Shown: positions 1 through 4,726, numbered from the stretch's first letter. The stretch: DNA of 5,411 nt from Cyanobacteria bacterium HKST-UBA02 (GCA_020431945.1 JAGQHH010000623.1:1-5411); one strand, 5' to 3'. Program-made: numbers and translations. Notes: generated by a model not told the origin, from the letters alone.

Positions 1-40
1 TCGGTGTAAACGAAGTGCTCCACCATTGAGCTAACCGCCC
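1..40 (-). tRNA. tRNA-Val (anticodon UAC), 5' part only, cut by the left edge
   Basis: Read on the minus strand from position 40, the sequence folds as the 5' half of a tRNA. It has a 7-nt acceptor strand GGGCGGT, then TA, a D-stem GCTC/GAGC closing a 7-nt loop, one A, anticodon stem CTTCG and loop TTTACAC, followed by CGA pairing back to the stem. The loop gives U33, anticodon UAC and A37, which reads valine GUA codons. The 3' half (rest of the anticodon stem, variable loop, T arm, acceptor 3' strand) lies outside the window, so the acceptor pairing cannot be tested. Confidence 0.9.
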
Positions 41-99
41 TCAGGCTCGTAGTTTAGCATACCGGGTCTGCCAAACCCTTCCCTTCCCCCAATCGGGTA

Positions 100-122
100 T
101 TTCTTTCCGGTCCAGGAAGAAA
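100..122. repeat. Imperfect inverted repeat between the TPR gene and the tRNA
   Basis: TTTCTT (100-105) and CC (107-108) pair with GG (115-116) and AAGAAA (117-122), with one bulged T and a 6-nt loop. It lies about 40 bases past the stop of the TPR gene on the minus strand, where a terminator is expected. No T-run follows the hairpin on that strand, so it does not look like a canonical intrinsic terminator. It may be a weak terminator or chance. Confidence 0.3.
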
Positions 123-141
123 ACCCTGAAGAACGGCTTCT

Positions 142-160
142 AACACCTCCGAACACCTCC
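142..160 (-). repeat. Two 10-bp tandem copies of a Shine-Dalgarno-like GGAGGTGTT
   Basis: AACACCTCC occurs at 142-150 and again at 152-160, 10 bases apart. On the minus strand this reads GGAGGTGTT twice, immediately after the stop codon of the TPR gene. Each copy is strongly complementary to the usual 3' end of 16S rRNA. No start codon with an open frame follows at a suitable distance, so it does not appear to serve a downstream gene. Confidence 0.5.
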
Positions 161-1329
161 TACTTCGCCCCCCGCCTCAGCTTCTTCTCGTAGTACACCG
201 CCCGCTCCGGCTTGCCCAGCTTCCTGTACACCTCCGCAAGCCGCTTGTAAAGCGGAGTCGGATTCGAAGTATCCTTCAACGCAAGCAAGTAGTCATCAAG
301 CGCCTTCCGATACTCCCCCAGCGCCGCATAGCAATCGCCCCGACACTCGTACCCCTCCGCCGACCGCCACGCCCGGGACAGGGCGAAGTCATAATCCTCG
401 ATCGCCTTCCTATACCGTCCAGCCTTCTTGCACAATATCGCCCTCGAAAAGCGCGTCCTCACTCGCTCCGGCGCCAGATAGACCGCCTGGTCATAGTCCG
501 CGATCGCCTGATCGAACTTCCCCAGCCCCTCATAACAGGTAGCCCTGTCTATAAAAAGCAGGTCATCAGTCGGATTGATCAAAAGAGCCCGATCCAGGTC
601 AGAGATGGCACTGTCATAGCTTTTCAAGAATCTCTGCGCCCTTCCCCGGAAGCTCCAGCCGTAGACATTGTCCGGATGAGCTTCCACGAACTTGCTGTAA
701 GCCACCAGCGCCTCCCTGTACTGGCGCTGCTCCTCGAGACACATGGCTTTCTTGAGCGGGTGCGTGTCGATGATCTTGTACCAGTCGACCTTGATGTCCT
801 TCCCGGCACGGCTCAACCCTCGCCGAGCGATCCCAATGACCGAATCATCAGAAGGATCGATAAGCAAGCTCTGCTTCATGTCTTCCACCGCTTGCTCGGG
901 ACGTTTGCACTCGAAATTCACCACTCCCCGCTGGCAGTAAGCCCACTTGCACTGGGGATAGAGAGAAATAGCCCGGCTCAGGTCCTGGTATGCCCCCTGG
1001 GGATCACGCAGGTCCATGCGCGTGATACCGCGGATATAGTAAGCCTGGGCACCGGCTGGATCGAGTTTTACGGCTTTGCCGGCGATTTCATTAGCTTTCT
1101 TTGGATCTCGCAATCCGCAGTAGTGCTCCGCCTCTGAGCAGAGCTTGATATAGGACTTCGAGTATTTGTGCCGGGCTCCCTGCGCCTGGGATGGCAGCGC
1201 CGAAGTGAGCAAAACCAGTACCACCATCAATACCCGGGCATATCGGCCGACTAAGCCCGCCCCGGAAACGCCCGGTTCCAAAAGAACTCGAAAACCCGCC
1301 CGCCTATCAAGTAATATGGCAATTAACAT
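160..1329 (-). CDS. Exported tetratricopeptide-repeat (TPR) protein
   Basis: The protein is built almost entirely of TPR-type helix pairs. Clear repeats carry the usual small/aromatic pattern and a closing LDP/INP/LAP-type turn, for example AVKLDP, LLIDPSDD, ALLINPTDD and AVYLAPE. About eight units fill the region after the signal peptide. TPR arrays bind other proteins; the partner cannot be told from sequence. A signal peptide is visible: RYAR, then a hydrophobic run MVVLVLLTSAL, then a likely SQA cleavage site, so the array should be outside the cytoplasm. The start is uncertain. A GTG at 1386 would overlap the divergent neighbour. The ATG at 1329, used here, gives a long signal peptide. 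A TTG at 1281 gives a normal-length one, and an ATG at 1227 removes its arginines. None has a convincing Shine-Dalgarno. The gene is divergent from the pseudokinase gene and may share its control region. TPR fold is well supported; function is unknown. Confidence 0.88.
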   Translation of the reverse strand: MLIAILLDRRAGFRVLLEPGVSGAGLVGRYARVLMVVLVLLTSALPSQAQGARHKYSKSYIKLCSEAEHYCGLRDPKKANEIAGKAVKLDPAGAQAYYIRGITRMDLRDPQGAYQDLSRAISLYPQCKWAYCQRGVVNFECKRPEQAVEDMKQSLLIDPSDDSVIGIARRGLSRAGKDIKVDWYKIIDTHPLKKAMCLEEQRQYREALVAYSKFVEAHPDNVYGWSFRGRAQRFLKSYDSAISDLDRALLINPTDDLLFIDRATCYEGLGKFDQAIADYDQAVYLAPERVRTRFSRAILCKKAGRYRKAIEDYDFALSRAWRSAEGYECRGDCYAALGEYRKALDDYLLALKDTSNPTPLYKRLAEVYRKLGKPERAVYYEKKLRRGAK

Positions 1330-1364
1330 CAAGTTAAACCGACCGCTATCCCTGTCTACAGCCC
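1300..1364. promoter_or_regulatory. Divergent control region with two TTAA repeats 11 bp apart
   Basis: This is the only AT-rich stretch between the divergent TPR and pseudokinase genes, so promoters for both probably lie here. ATTAACAT (1322-1329) and GTTAAACC (1333-1340) are two 8-bp units separated by 3 bp, an 11-bp period typical of OmpR/PhoB-type tandem sites. Possible sigma-70 elements exist on both strands (plus: TTAACA at 1323, 17-bp spacer, CTATCC; minus: TTGATG, 17 bp, TGATAG), but the -10 matches are poor. The ATG at 1329 of the TPR gene would fall inside this region, which argues for a start further in. Confidence 0.35.
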
Positions 1365-2495
1365 ATGAGCGACTCCGGCGAGCCACCCCCCATCAAGTTA
1401 GTAGAATCCTGCGACCGTTGCGGCTCGCCACTTGTCAGTGTACCCGAATCCCCGGACAGGCGTATATGCCCGGTGTGCTCCAAATACGGTCCCGGCGCCA
1501 CCGCCGACTCGGCGCGCCAGGCCGATCAGGCCGTGGCGGATGCCACCTCCCGGGGCGAGCCCGAGCATCTCATGTCCGAAAAAGCTGTCGCCGAGCTCGA
1601 GCTCGATCCCGAGATCACCTCGACATTCAAAATCATCGAGCTCATCGAGAGCACCAAGAGATACAAAGCGCTCCGGGCCTATGACCCGAATCTCAATTGC
1701 AATTTCCTGCTCAAGATCCTGAACCCGGGATTTTTCGATCCCCTGGTGCTACTACCGGTGGAGACAGCGGCGAGCATACTGGTGGCACAGACGCATCCGC
1801 ACTTGCTCACCGTATATGATGCCCGCACCACCGACAGCGGCAGGCGCTATCTCATAATGGAGGATCCGGGACCGGTCACCATCGAGTCTCTCATCGAGAA
1901 GGAAGGCTTTATCGAGCTGCCCAGAGCGATCAGCATGTATGTCCAGGCATGCGAGGCTATCGTGATGCTGCACAAGCTCGGGCTCCTGCACAATGCTATC
2001 CGCCCCCGCTATCTCGCGGTAAAAAAAACCGAGTCCGGGCTCGAGACGGTGAAGCTCACCGGCTACAGTATCACTTCCTACAAAGAGCCGGTTCTCGAGA
2101 CGCCTCTTAAGATCGGCCGGAATTATACTTGCAACGATGTTTTTTATGCTTCCCCGGAAGAGCTCGAGTCCCGGGACCTGAGCACTGGGACTGATATCTA
2201 CAGTCTTGCCTGTGTGATGTTCCACGCCATGACCGGCAAGCCCGTCTATCGATCGAGAGAGCGCGAAAAAGTAATCGCCCAGCATACCGGTCCGGAGAAG
2301 GCTCGCTTCCGCCGGCGCTATGAGATCCCGGGTCCGGTTCAGGATGTGGTGCTCCATTGTCTGGAGAAAGATCCGGCAAAGCGTTATAAGAGCTCGCAGG
2401 ATCTGCTCCTTGATCTACAACGCCTGGAGCAGGAGAAACCGCCCCTGATCGATAGCCTGTGGAAACGCTTTCTGGCGTCTATTTTTGGGACTTGA
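1365..2495 (+). CDS. Zinc-ribbon pseudokinase (Hanks-type Ser/Thr kinase fold, catalytic residues lost)
   Basis: Two CxxC pairs (C16/C19 and C35/C38) form an N-terminal zinc ribbon, followed by an acidic linker (about 41-85) and a kinase-like domain (about 87-353). Fold landmarks remain: lysine in NFLLKIL (K117, the VAIK position), HPHLLTVYD, YASPEE in place of the APE motif, TGTDIYSLACVMFHAMTGKP (DxWSxG region) and CLEKDPAKRY with the subdomain XI arginine. The HRD motif reads H-N-A with R and Y where the catalytic-loop Lys and Asn belong (209-216), and DFG reads G-Y-S (233-235). The Gly-rich loop is also degraded. By family knowledge, loss of both aspartates and the Asn should abolish ordinary phosphotransfer, so it is probably a cytosolic binding or scaffold protein. 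No membrane segment is evident. The ATG is the first after an in-frame stop at 1335 and lacks a clear Shine-Dalgarno. The partner is unknown. Confidence 0.87.
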   Translation: MSDSGEPPPIKLVESCDRCGSPLVSVPESPDRRICPVCSKYGPGATADSARQADQAVADATSRGEPEHLMSEKAVAELELDPEITSTFKIIELIESTKRYKALRAYDPNLNCNFLLKILNPGFFDPLVLLPVETAASILVAQTHPHLLTVYDARTTDSGRRYLIMEDPGPVTIESLIEKEGFIELPRAISMYVQACEAIVMLHKLGLLHNAIRPRYLAVKKTESGLETVKLTGYSITSYKEPVLETPLKIGRNYTCNDVFYASPEELESRDLSTGTDIYSLACVMFHAMTGKPVYRSREREKVIAQHTGPEKARFRRRYEIPGPVQDVVLHCLEKDPAKRYKSSQDLLLDLQRLEQEKPPLIDSLWKRFLASIFGT

Positions 2496-2529
2496 TTGGG
2501 GATCTGATTCGGGACTCGATTAGGGTCCT
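2482..2529. repeat. Four imperfect 12-bp tandem units across the pseudokinase stop codon
   Basis: Consecutive 12-mers are TTTTTGGGACTT (2482), GATTGGGGATCT (2494), GATTCGGGACTC (2506) and GATTAGGGTCCT (2518), with a decayed GATA start at 2530. The shared pattern is GATTnGGG followed by four variable bases. The first unit is inside the coding region, the TGA stop uses the first unit boundary (2493-2495), and the rest is intergenic. It looks like an eroding minisatellite or tandem protein-binding sites. Confidence 0.7.
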
Positions 2530-2554
2530 GATATAAGCGTGATCCCGGACATGA

Positions 2555-2578
2555 AAATCCTCTCTAAAGAAAGGATTT
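2555..2578. repeat. Hairpin/dyad upstream of the Fur-family gene
   Basis: AAATCCT (2555-2561) and AGGATTT (2572-2578) are a perfect 7-bp inverted repeat around a 10-base centre that can add two more pairs (TC/GA). It sits 34 bases before the GTG start of the regulator gene. No T-run follows, so it is not a normal intrinsic terminator. It could be an operator for autoregulation, an RNA hairpin in the leader, or a weak end for the upstream transcript. Confidence 0.45.
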
Positions 2579-2611
2579 CCCATCGAGAGAGCGAGCCTGT
2601 TATGCTTACTG

Positions 2612-3040
2612 GTGAGTTTGCCTCCGATAGAAACCGCTAGAGAGTCAGAGACAGTGCGTTTAACCAAAGGATGTAAGAAAGTGCTCGAGGTACTGGAGTC
2701 GGCTTCCGACCTCTTGAGCGCCCAGGACATACACGGGATGATGCGGCAGGCCGACGACAAGGCGCCGGGGCTGACCACTGTGTACCGGTCATTAGAGTCC
2801 CTGGCGGAGCACAGCCTGGTCCAGGCGGTTGACCTGGGAGACGGCGAAAAACGCTATGAGCTGGTCAAGCCCGGCGAGCACCACCATCACCTGGTCTGCG
2901 ACACCTGCCGGTCAAGCGTCCACCTGGACCAGTGCCTGATTGAAGAGCTCGAAGGCGGTATTCGGGCCAAATACGGCTTCCACGTCCGCGGTCATGTGCT
3001 CGAGATCTTCGGCATCTGCCGGGACTGTGCCTTGAAGTAA
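2612..3040 (+). CDS. Fur-family metalloregulator (Zur/Fur/PerR type undetermined)
   Basis: The 142-residue length matches the Fur superfamily. The N-terminal winged helix (about 17-85) carries the recognition-helix signature LTTVYRSLESL (54-64). The C-terminal dimerisation domain has the HHHH cluster (90-93), CDTC (C96, C99), GFHVRGHVLEIFG (H124, H128) and CRDC (C136, C139). The two CxxC pairs are the structural zinc site of this family, and the histidines belong to the sensory sites. Such proteins are metal-loaded dimeric repressors that bind AT-rich inverted repeats. The ligand set cannot separate zinc from iron or peroxide sensing here; the MerC neighbour makes a Zur-like role attractive. 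The start is a GTG without a good Shine-Dalgarno; a GTG at 2654 is an alternative that keeps the whole domain. It lies 117 bp upstream of the next gene on the same strand. Confidence 0.92.
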   Translation: MSLPPIETARESETVRLTKGCKKVLEVLESASDLLSAQDIHGMMRQADDKAPGLTTVYRSLESLAEHSLVQAVDLGDGEKRYELVKPGEHHHHLVCDTCRSSVHLDQCLIEELEGGIRAKYGFHVRGHVLEIFGICRDCALK

Positions 3041-3042
3041 GA

Positions 3043-3058
3043 TACTTTATATATAGTA
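3043..3058. promoter_or_regulatory. AT-rich near-palindrome just after the Fur-family gene (candidate operator)
   Basis: TACTTTAT and ATATAGTA form an 8+8 inverted repeat with one mismatch pair, starting 3 bases after the regulator's stop codon and upstream of the MerC-family gene. AT-rich dyads are the usual targets of Fur-superfamily proteins. It does not match a known consensus exactly, and it also contains possible -10-like TATA sequence. Confidence 0.35.
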
Positions 3059-3108
3059 CATAGAGCTTGCCGGAGTCTTGATATCCTGTAAACTCGTAAG
3101 TCCATTTT

Positions 3109-3126
3109 GAAAATGAATTCCATTTC
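3109..3126. promoter_or_regulatory. Second near-palindrome before the MerC-family gene (candidate operator)
   Basis: GAAAATGAATTCCATTTC is a 9+9 inverted repeat matching at 7 of 9 positions. Read as 7-1-7 (AAATGAA-T-TCCATTT, 3111-3125) it matches at 6 of 7. The 7-1-7 layout and the GAAAtG/CATTTC ends resemble operators of Fur-superfamily regulators, including Zur. It lies 31 bases upstream of the preferred ATG, where a bound repressor could block transcription. Confidence 0.4.
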
Positions 3127-3157
3127 GATAAGTCGTAATGAGAGAGGACCCGAGCCC

Positions 3158-3799
3158 ATGACCCCCGAGCCCAAGATCGCCCCGAAAAAATCCAAACGGA
3201 GCGAGGATAAAGCCGAATCGAGCTGCTGCGGCGGTCATGCTCATGGTCATCAGACCCCTGCCAGTCACGGAGCCGCCGCCGACCAGGGCGTCCCGGTCGC
3301 TATAACCACCGGCATGGCTTCTGCCGGGGAGCCCTCAGGGCATGACTGTGCTCACGATCATGGTCTCGAACATGCTCACGCTCATGAGCCCGGGCACGAA
3401 GACGGGGTCGACAAAGCCATCCTGTCCCTGGACAACCTGGGCATCATCGCTTCTGTCGGTTGTCTCATCCACTGCGCGGCGCTGCCTTTTGTCGTAGCCT
3501 TCCTGCCTGTTATGGGGCTCGGCTGGCTCGACAGCCACGAGTCGCACCAGTATCTGGCTGCTTTCATTATTGGTTTTGCCATCCTGGCTGTGGTCCCGGC
3601 TTATTTCAGACATCGCCGGACCGAGGTCCTGGTCGCCATGATTGTCGGCATGAGCCTGGTGGTCACCGGTGCGCTGTTCATCCACCATATCGCCGGCGAG
3701 CAGTGGGAGCTTCCTCTGATGGTCGCCGGCAACCTCACTCTGGTGGCAGCCCACTGGCGCAACAAAATGCTTGTGAAATGCTGCGCCCACGAGCATTAA
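3158..3799 (+). CDS. MerC-family membrane protein with His/Cys-rich N-terminal metal-binding tail
   Basis: Residues 22-82 form a hydrophilic tail with CCGGHAHGH and many further His residues plus C64, typical of metal-chelating tails. About four membrane segments follow (roughly 93-123, 132-150, 156-177, 184-199). The first holds GCLIHCAALP, the CxxHC motif of the MerC-domain family, and the end has the family's NLTLVAAHWRN pattern before a terminal CCAHEH. MerC proteins were named for mercury uptake, but this broader family often sits beside Fur/Zur genes and may handle other metals; substrate is not known. ATG 3158 is preferred because AGGA (3145-3148) lies 9 bases before it. An upstream TTG at 3107 and ATG at 3113 would overlap the palindrome at 3109-3126 and lack a ribosome site. 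No other mer gene is present, so mercury resistance is unlikely. Confidence 0.85.
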   Translation: MTPEPKIAPKKSKRSEDKAESSCCGGHAHGHQTPASHGAAADQGVPVAITTGMASAGEPSGHDCAHDHGLEHAHAHEPGHEDGVDKAILSLDNLGIIASVGCLIHCAALPFVVAFLPVMGLGWLDSHESHQYLAAFIIGFAILAVVPAYFRHRRTEVLVAMIVGMSLVVTGALFIHHIAGEQWELPLMVAGNLTLVAAHWRNKMLVKCCAHEH

Positions 3800-3849
3800 G
3801 TACGAAAACCTCTTAACAACCGTCTATCTTTGTTTACGAACTTTCGGCT

Positions 3850-3868
3850 CTTAACCGGCCATTAACCA
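3850..3868 (+). promoter_or_regulatory. Pho-box-like tandem repeat (candidate)
   Basis: CTTAACCG (3850-3857) and ATTAACCA (3861-3868) are two 8-bp units separated by 3 bp. This is the unit length, spacing and TTAAC core of the PhoB-type box described in cyanobacteria. The established box usually has three units; only two are seen. It lies about 120 bp upstream of the small membrane protein gene. Another TTAAC at 3813 is out of phase. Confidence 0.3.
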
Positions 3869-3884
3869 TGGCGATGCGATCCTT

Positions 3885-3928
3885 TTGCCTGTCGGGTTGC
3901 CTGCCAGGGACACGAAACGCCCTGCCAG
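3885..3928. repeat. Interleaved direct repeats TTGCCTG and CCTGCCAG
   Basis: TTGCCTG occurs at 3885-3891 and 3897-3903, 12 bp apart. CCTGCCAG occurs at 3900-3907 and 3921-3928, 21 bp apart (two helical turns). The second TTGCCTG overlaps the first CCTGCCAG. They lie in the intergenic region before the small membrane protein gene and could be regulator sites. Confidence 0.45.
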
Positions 3929-3944
3929 ACCCGGGTTAGATCCA

Positions 3945-3968
3945 ATGTTATATACGATGTTATATACG
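3945..3968 (+). promoter_or_regulatory. Exact 12-bp tandem duplication carrying two -10-like elements
   Basis: ATGTTATATACG is present twice back to back (3945-3956, 3957-3968). Each copy contains TATATA, a reasonable -10 element. For the second copy, TTAGAT at 3936 is a weak -35 with an 18-bp spacer to TTATAT. It ends 17 bases before the ATG of the small membrane protein, so it probably overlaps that gene's promoter. The half-site ATGTTATA also resembles half of an enterobacterial Zur site, but the copies are direct, not inverted. Confidence 0.5.
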
Positions 3969-3985
3969 GAGCCTATAGAAAAGCA

Positions 3986-4138
3986 ATGATTACTGTGGTG
4001 TTCTATCTTCTAGTCGGCGTTATCGCATTCGGCATTCTGCTGCAGCTGCTGCACGACGAGATCAGCGCCATCGGCAGTTTCCTCCGTGATGTTTTCACCG
4101 GTGGACTGTCCTTCGGTGGCAACCGCTACTCGAGCTGA
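3986..4138 (+). CDS. Small single-pass membrane protein, 50 residues, function unknown
   Basis: An ATG opens 50 codons ending in TGA. Residues 4-22 (VVFYLLVGVIAFGILLQLL) make one membrane-spanning helix. After that come a short acidic/amphipathic stretch (HDEISAIGSFLRDVF) and a Gly/Ser-rich tail ending NRYSS. The charge pattern does not clearly fix the orientation. Support for a real gene: hydrophobic design, a repeat-rich AT-containing promoter-like region directly upstream, and a GC hairpin with T-run 17 bases after the stop. Against: the Shine-Dalgarno is weak (GGAG at 3968-3971 is 14 bases away; GAAAAG is too close). I do not recognise the family. It is convergent with the next gene. Confidence 0.6.
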   Translation: MITVVFYLLVGVIAFGILLQLLHDEISAIGSFLRDVFTGGLSFGGNRYSS

Positions 4139-4155
4139 GTTTTCCTCCGGGATCG

Positions 4156-4186
4156 CCGGGAGGCACCCGTCTCCCGGGCGAATTTT
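4156..4186 (+). terminator. Intrinsic terminator after the small membrane protein gene
   Basis: CCGGGAG (4156-4162) pairs perfectly with CTCCCGG (4171-4177). A G-U and a C-G pair extend this inward to leave a 4-base loop ACCC, giving a 9-bp GC-rich stem. GCGAATTTT follows, a modest T-run. It lies between convergent genes; on the minus strand no T-run follows, so it mainly serves the plus strand. Confidence 0.65.
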
Positions 4187-4211
4187 AGAACTGAATAAAC
4201 CCTGGTGAAAC

Positions 4212-4628
4212 CTAAATCCGCTTGCGTCCGGATTTGCGGGTCGCACTGCTGGTGATATCACGGATGTCTGTGTAGACCAGGCGGAGCGGGCTGTAACGAT
4301 GGAAGCCCGAGAAGACGTAGCGCATGATGTCGTCGACGATATGGCGCCAGATCATGTATTTCTCTTTCTTGCGCAGGCGCGATACCATGCGCATGCGGCT
4401 GGCGGTGGCGGTGATAGCCGGCTGACCGGTCAAGGTCTGAGCGGCGCGGCGGCCTGCCAGGGTGCGATTTTTGAAAAGCTCGCGATAGCCCGACGAGATC
4501 GATCCGTCCACCGGTCTGATACTCTGCGTGCTGGCGGAGACCAGTGAAGGTCTGGTCTGCCTGGAGAATTCACCTGTCGGAACGAGGGTGTTTCGGCCTG
4601 TTCTGGTAACGTATCCGGCTAGTCCCAT
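4212..4628 (-). CDS. Hypothetical basic protein, 138 residues
   Basis: I do not recognise this protein. It is rich in Arg, Lys, Ser and Thr with few acidic residues, has no signal peptide or membrane helix, and contains no familiar catalytic motif. The first half (1-80) is Gly/Ser/Thr-rich and probably flexible. A basic block (SRLRKKEKY, 83-91) precedes a more ordered-looking aromatic segment (WRHIVDDIMRYVFSGFHRYSPLRLVYTDI, partly helical). The C-terminus is very basic (RKSGRKRI), compatible with nucleic-acid or ribosome binding, though that is only inference. The start is well supported: GAGGTGA (4632-4638) sits at ideal distance before ATG 4628, and a sigma-70-like promoter lies upstream. 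It appears to be a single-gene transcript. Confidence 0.7.
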   Translation of the reverse strand: MGLAGYVTRTGRNTLVPTGEFSRQTRPSLVSASTQSIRPVDGSISSGYRELFKNRTLAGRRAAQTLTGQPAITATASRMRMVSRLRKKEKYMIWRHIVDDIMRYVFSGFHRYSPLRLVYTDIRDITSSATRKSGRKRI

Positions 4629-4681
4629 GGGTCACCTCGATTTCTATTTGCGGTATCGCTCATCAACCTGGAACTAAAAGC

Positions 4682-4710
4682 ATTATTGATCAGTAACGTT
4701 TTTTGAACAA
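4682..4710 (-). promoter_or_regulatory. Sigma-70-like promoter of the 138-residue protein gene
   Basis: On the minus strand TTGTTC (4710-4705) is followed after 17 bp by AATAAT (4687-4682), which matches TATAAT at five of six bases. Transcription would start near 4675, giving a leader of about 47 bases with the strong Shine-Dalgarno at its end. The -35 matches only TTG. Confidence 0.5.
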
Positions 4711-4726
4711 GAAAAATATTGGCTCT

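Noticed and set aside
676..1137. Open frame of 153 codons on the plus strand
   Set aside because: Lies wholly antisense to the well-supported TPR gene and gives no family-like protein.
1166..1684. Plus-strand frame of 172 codons overlapping the divergent region
   Set aside because: Crosses the TPR signal peptide region and the zinc-ribbon frame; Arg/Pro-rich composition typical of an off-frame translation.
1752..2357. Open frame of 201 codons on the minus strand
   Set aside because: Antisense shadow of the pseudokinase domain, whose motifs are clear in the plus frame; no recognisable protein.
2482..2541. CRISPR array
   Set aside because: Units are 12 bp, contiguous and imperfect, without spacers.
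2602..2640. 12-codon ATG frame overlapping the regulator's GTG start
   Set aside because: Too short, no Shine-Dalgarno at proper distance, and no run of regulatory codons that would mark a leader peptide.
3335..3796. Minus-strand frame of 153 codons
   Set aside because: Antisense to the MerC-family gene, with no domain-like features.
3158..3799. Mercury-resistance operon suggested by MerC
   Set aside because: No merR, merT, merP or merA is present; the neighbour is a Fur-family gene, and MerC-domain proteins occur widely outside mercury resistance.
4010..4261. Minus-strand frame of 83 codons
   Set aside because: Starts inside the 138-residue gene and runs through the terminator hairpin and the small membrane protein; no ribosome site.
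4299..4547. Plus-strand frame of 82 codons
   Set aside because: Antisense to the 138-residue gene, which has the better start signals.
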